From PALSA-278 sp963760285 (GTDB lineage: Bacteria > Acidobacteriota > Terriglobia > Acidiferrales > UBA7541), in contig CAVXCI010000001.1 in NCBI GenBank assembly GCA_963760285.1, forward strand, positions 1,054,001 to 1,118,000: a stretch of DNA of 64,000 nt. Direction: 5' to 3'. The notes under the pieces were generated by a model. The model ran no database searches. It was not told where the DNA came from and saw only the letters and a list, made by a program, of their open reading frames with translations. How positions within the stretch are numbered: position 1 is the stretch's first letter; each line of letters starts with the position of its first letter. Positions 62,662 through 64,000 of the stretch are shown one piece after another. The translations under genes were made by a program, and so were the position numbers.

Positions 62662-63357
62662 ATGAAGACGATTCTCCTGATTGAAGACGACCGCGACATT
62701 GTTGAACTCGTCCGCTACAATCTGGAGAAGGAAGGATTTCCGGGTTACCGCCATGGGGGACGGGGCCAGCGGGCTGGCGCAAATCCGCAAGTCTCCGCCG
62801 GACCTGCTACTTCTGGATTTGATGCTGCCGAAACTTTCCGGTTTGGAGGTCTGCAAGGAAGTGCGGCGCGAACCAGCGCTGAATCGGCTGCCGATTCTGA
62901 TGTTGACGGCGCGCGGCGAGGAAGCCGATCGCGTAGTCGGCCTGGAGCTGGGCGCGGATGATTACGTCACCAAACCGTTCAGTCCGCGCGAACTGGCCGC
63001 GCGAATCAAGGCGTTGCTGCGGCGCGTGGAACCCGCTGGAGAGGCCGAGCGCTCGATTGAATTGGCCGCCTGCTGATTGATCCCGCAGCCTATCGCGTCT
63101 CGCGCAGCGGCAAGCCCGTGCCGCTCAGCACACTGGAGTTTCGGCTGCTCTATTATCTGGCGTCGCGCCCCAATCGCGTTTTTTCCCGTGACCAATTGCT
63201 GGACGCCGTGTGGGGCAACGACCGTTTTGTTACTCCTCGCAGCGTGGACGTTTACATCATGCGCCTGCGTGAAAAAATCGAGGATAATCCGCAGAGGCCC
63301 GCGTTTGTGAAAACTGTGCGCGGCGCGGGTTATCTTTTTGAGACCCGTGCAAGTTAG
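62662..63357 (+). CDS. PhoB-like OmpR-family response regulator, two frameshifts
   Basis: KTILLIEDDRDIVELVRYNLEKEGF opens the receiver (cue ILLIEDDRDIVELV), then a shift near 62737 (extra T), then LLLLDLMLPKLSGLEV with the Asp and DDYVTKPFSPREL. A second shift (missing G near 63063) precedes the winged-helix part STLEFRLLYYLASRP...FVKTVRGAGYLFE. Joined, it is about 231 residues, normal for the family. The DNA-binding part resembles PhoB more than other relatives. The next gene is a membrane kinase. Confidence 0.85.
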
Positions 63358-64000
63358 GATTTTCTGGAAAGTGGGGCCTCGCCTATCTGGCCCTGCTGCT
63401 GGCCGTGCTGCTGGCCGTGGGACTTTCCTCCGTGGGTGCGCTCCGCCGCGCGCATGTGCAGGCGGCCGAGGAAAAACTTTCCTCGCTGGCGCTGTTGGTC
63501 CGCGCTCATCCTCCGCAAATTAACAATTCCCGCGCACTGCGCGATTGGACTGCCTGGTTTGCGGCCAGCGGCGTGCGCATTACGGTAATCAGTTCAGATG
63601 GCGCTGTTCTGGCGGATTCGCAACCCGGCGCGGGTGAGAATGGAAATCCCGCGGATGAGGCCGAAATTCAGCAGGCGTTGTCGAATGGAGAAGGCCGCGC
63701 CGTGCGCCGTGGTGGGGAGTCCACCCGCGATTCGCTCTATCTCGCCGTCCGCGAGCAGGGCGCATCCGGAAAGGTTTTTGTCATCCGCCTCTCGGAACCC
63801 ATTCCGGAAATAGATCCATCGCTGGCTCCGATTCGCCGCCGGCTATGGATTGCTTCGCTGGCGATTCTTTTTCTGGGAATCATTGCATCTTTTGTTTTCA
63901 CACGCGCCTTTTCGCGGCGCGTCGCCACTTTGAAAGACTTTTCTCGTCGCGTAGCACAAGGCGATTTCCGCCCTCTTTCGCTGGAGCCTTCCGGAGATGA
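63347..64000 (+). CDS. Membrane sensor histidine kinase, PhoR-like, cut by window end
   Basis: Starts with GTG 63347, overlapping the regulator by 11 bases. An extra base near 63372 shifts the frame; the true protein then reads LAYLALLLAVLLAVGLSSVGALRRAH (first helix), a periplasmic sensor (ITVISSDGAVLADSQPGAGENG), a second helix WIASLAILFLGIIASFVF and a HAMP-like start RRVATLKDFSRRVAQGDF. Kinase domain lies beyond 64000. Paired with the PhoB-like regulator. Confidence 0.8.

Overview
The window most resembles the chromosome-origin region of a Gram-negative bacterium of the phylum Acidobacteriota. This rests on two exported VWFA-related proteins of an acidobacterial type, a bactofilin beside parAB, a B12-dependent ribonucleotide reductase, many exported proteins without close relatives, and moderately high GC. 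It is inferred from gene content, not from a 16S gene. Both window ends cut genes.

Layout. 0-2.7 kb: sensor kinase plus sigma-54 response regulator. 2.7-6.8 kb: pentapeptide-repeat protein, lipoprotein, and purD-MOSC-purE on the minus strand. 7-9.7 kb: rsmG, a parS site, parA, parB and bactofilin. 9.8-12.8 kb: selD, a membrane hydrolase and a phosphoesterase. 12.8-15.8 kb: rpmH-rnpA-yidD-yidC-khpB/jag in tightly overlapping order on the minus strand. 16-20.2 kb: a HicB/HicA-like pair and nrdJ with a long leader and NrdR-like boxes. 20.2-25.7 kb: two MacB/FtsX-type permeases and three exported proteins. 25.7-36 kb: a DnaA-box cluster (candidate oriC), dnaA, dnaN, gyrB, gyrA, interrupted by a RAYT/REP unit. 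36-50 kb: housekeeping and lipid genes (an ACP-ligase-acyltransferase fusion, rplS, rnhB, thiE, glmM, tyrS, purN). 50.8-57.3 kb: an accessory envelope island. 57.5-58.4 kb: a complete IS5-type element. 58.5-62.3 kb: tRNA-Glu and a signalling operon (Clp-like AAA+, REC-HPt, REC-GGDEF, SRPBCC). 62.6-64 kb: a PhoB/PhoR-like pair.

The most interesting system is the island at 50.8-57.3 kb. It holds a sortase, a VWA protein, a protein with an LPKTA sorting signal, two tiny membrane proteins, an exported DUF3494 (ice-binding) protein and a Crp/Fnr regulator. I find five copies of a near-palindrome TGTnCA-N4-TGnACA there. In four promoters the site centre lies 32-33 bp from a -10-like hexamer (TAGCAT, TAGCAT, TAAAGT, TAACAT), the geometry of class II Crp/Fnr activation, and one of these precedes the regulator gene itself. 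This looks like a self-contained regulon for cell-surface remodelling.

Sequence quality warning. Between about 30.5 and 36.0 kb, four consecutive genes (gyrB, a PNPOx-like gene, gyrA, a GAF gene) contain about 21 apparent +1 and 2 apparent -1 shifts. Single shifts also occur in dnaN, rplS, the island VWA gene and the last two genes. Because the genes are essential, consensus errors are the likeliest cause. Long genes elsewhere (nrdJ, yidC, the 957-residue ligase) read cleanly.
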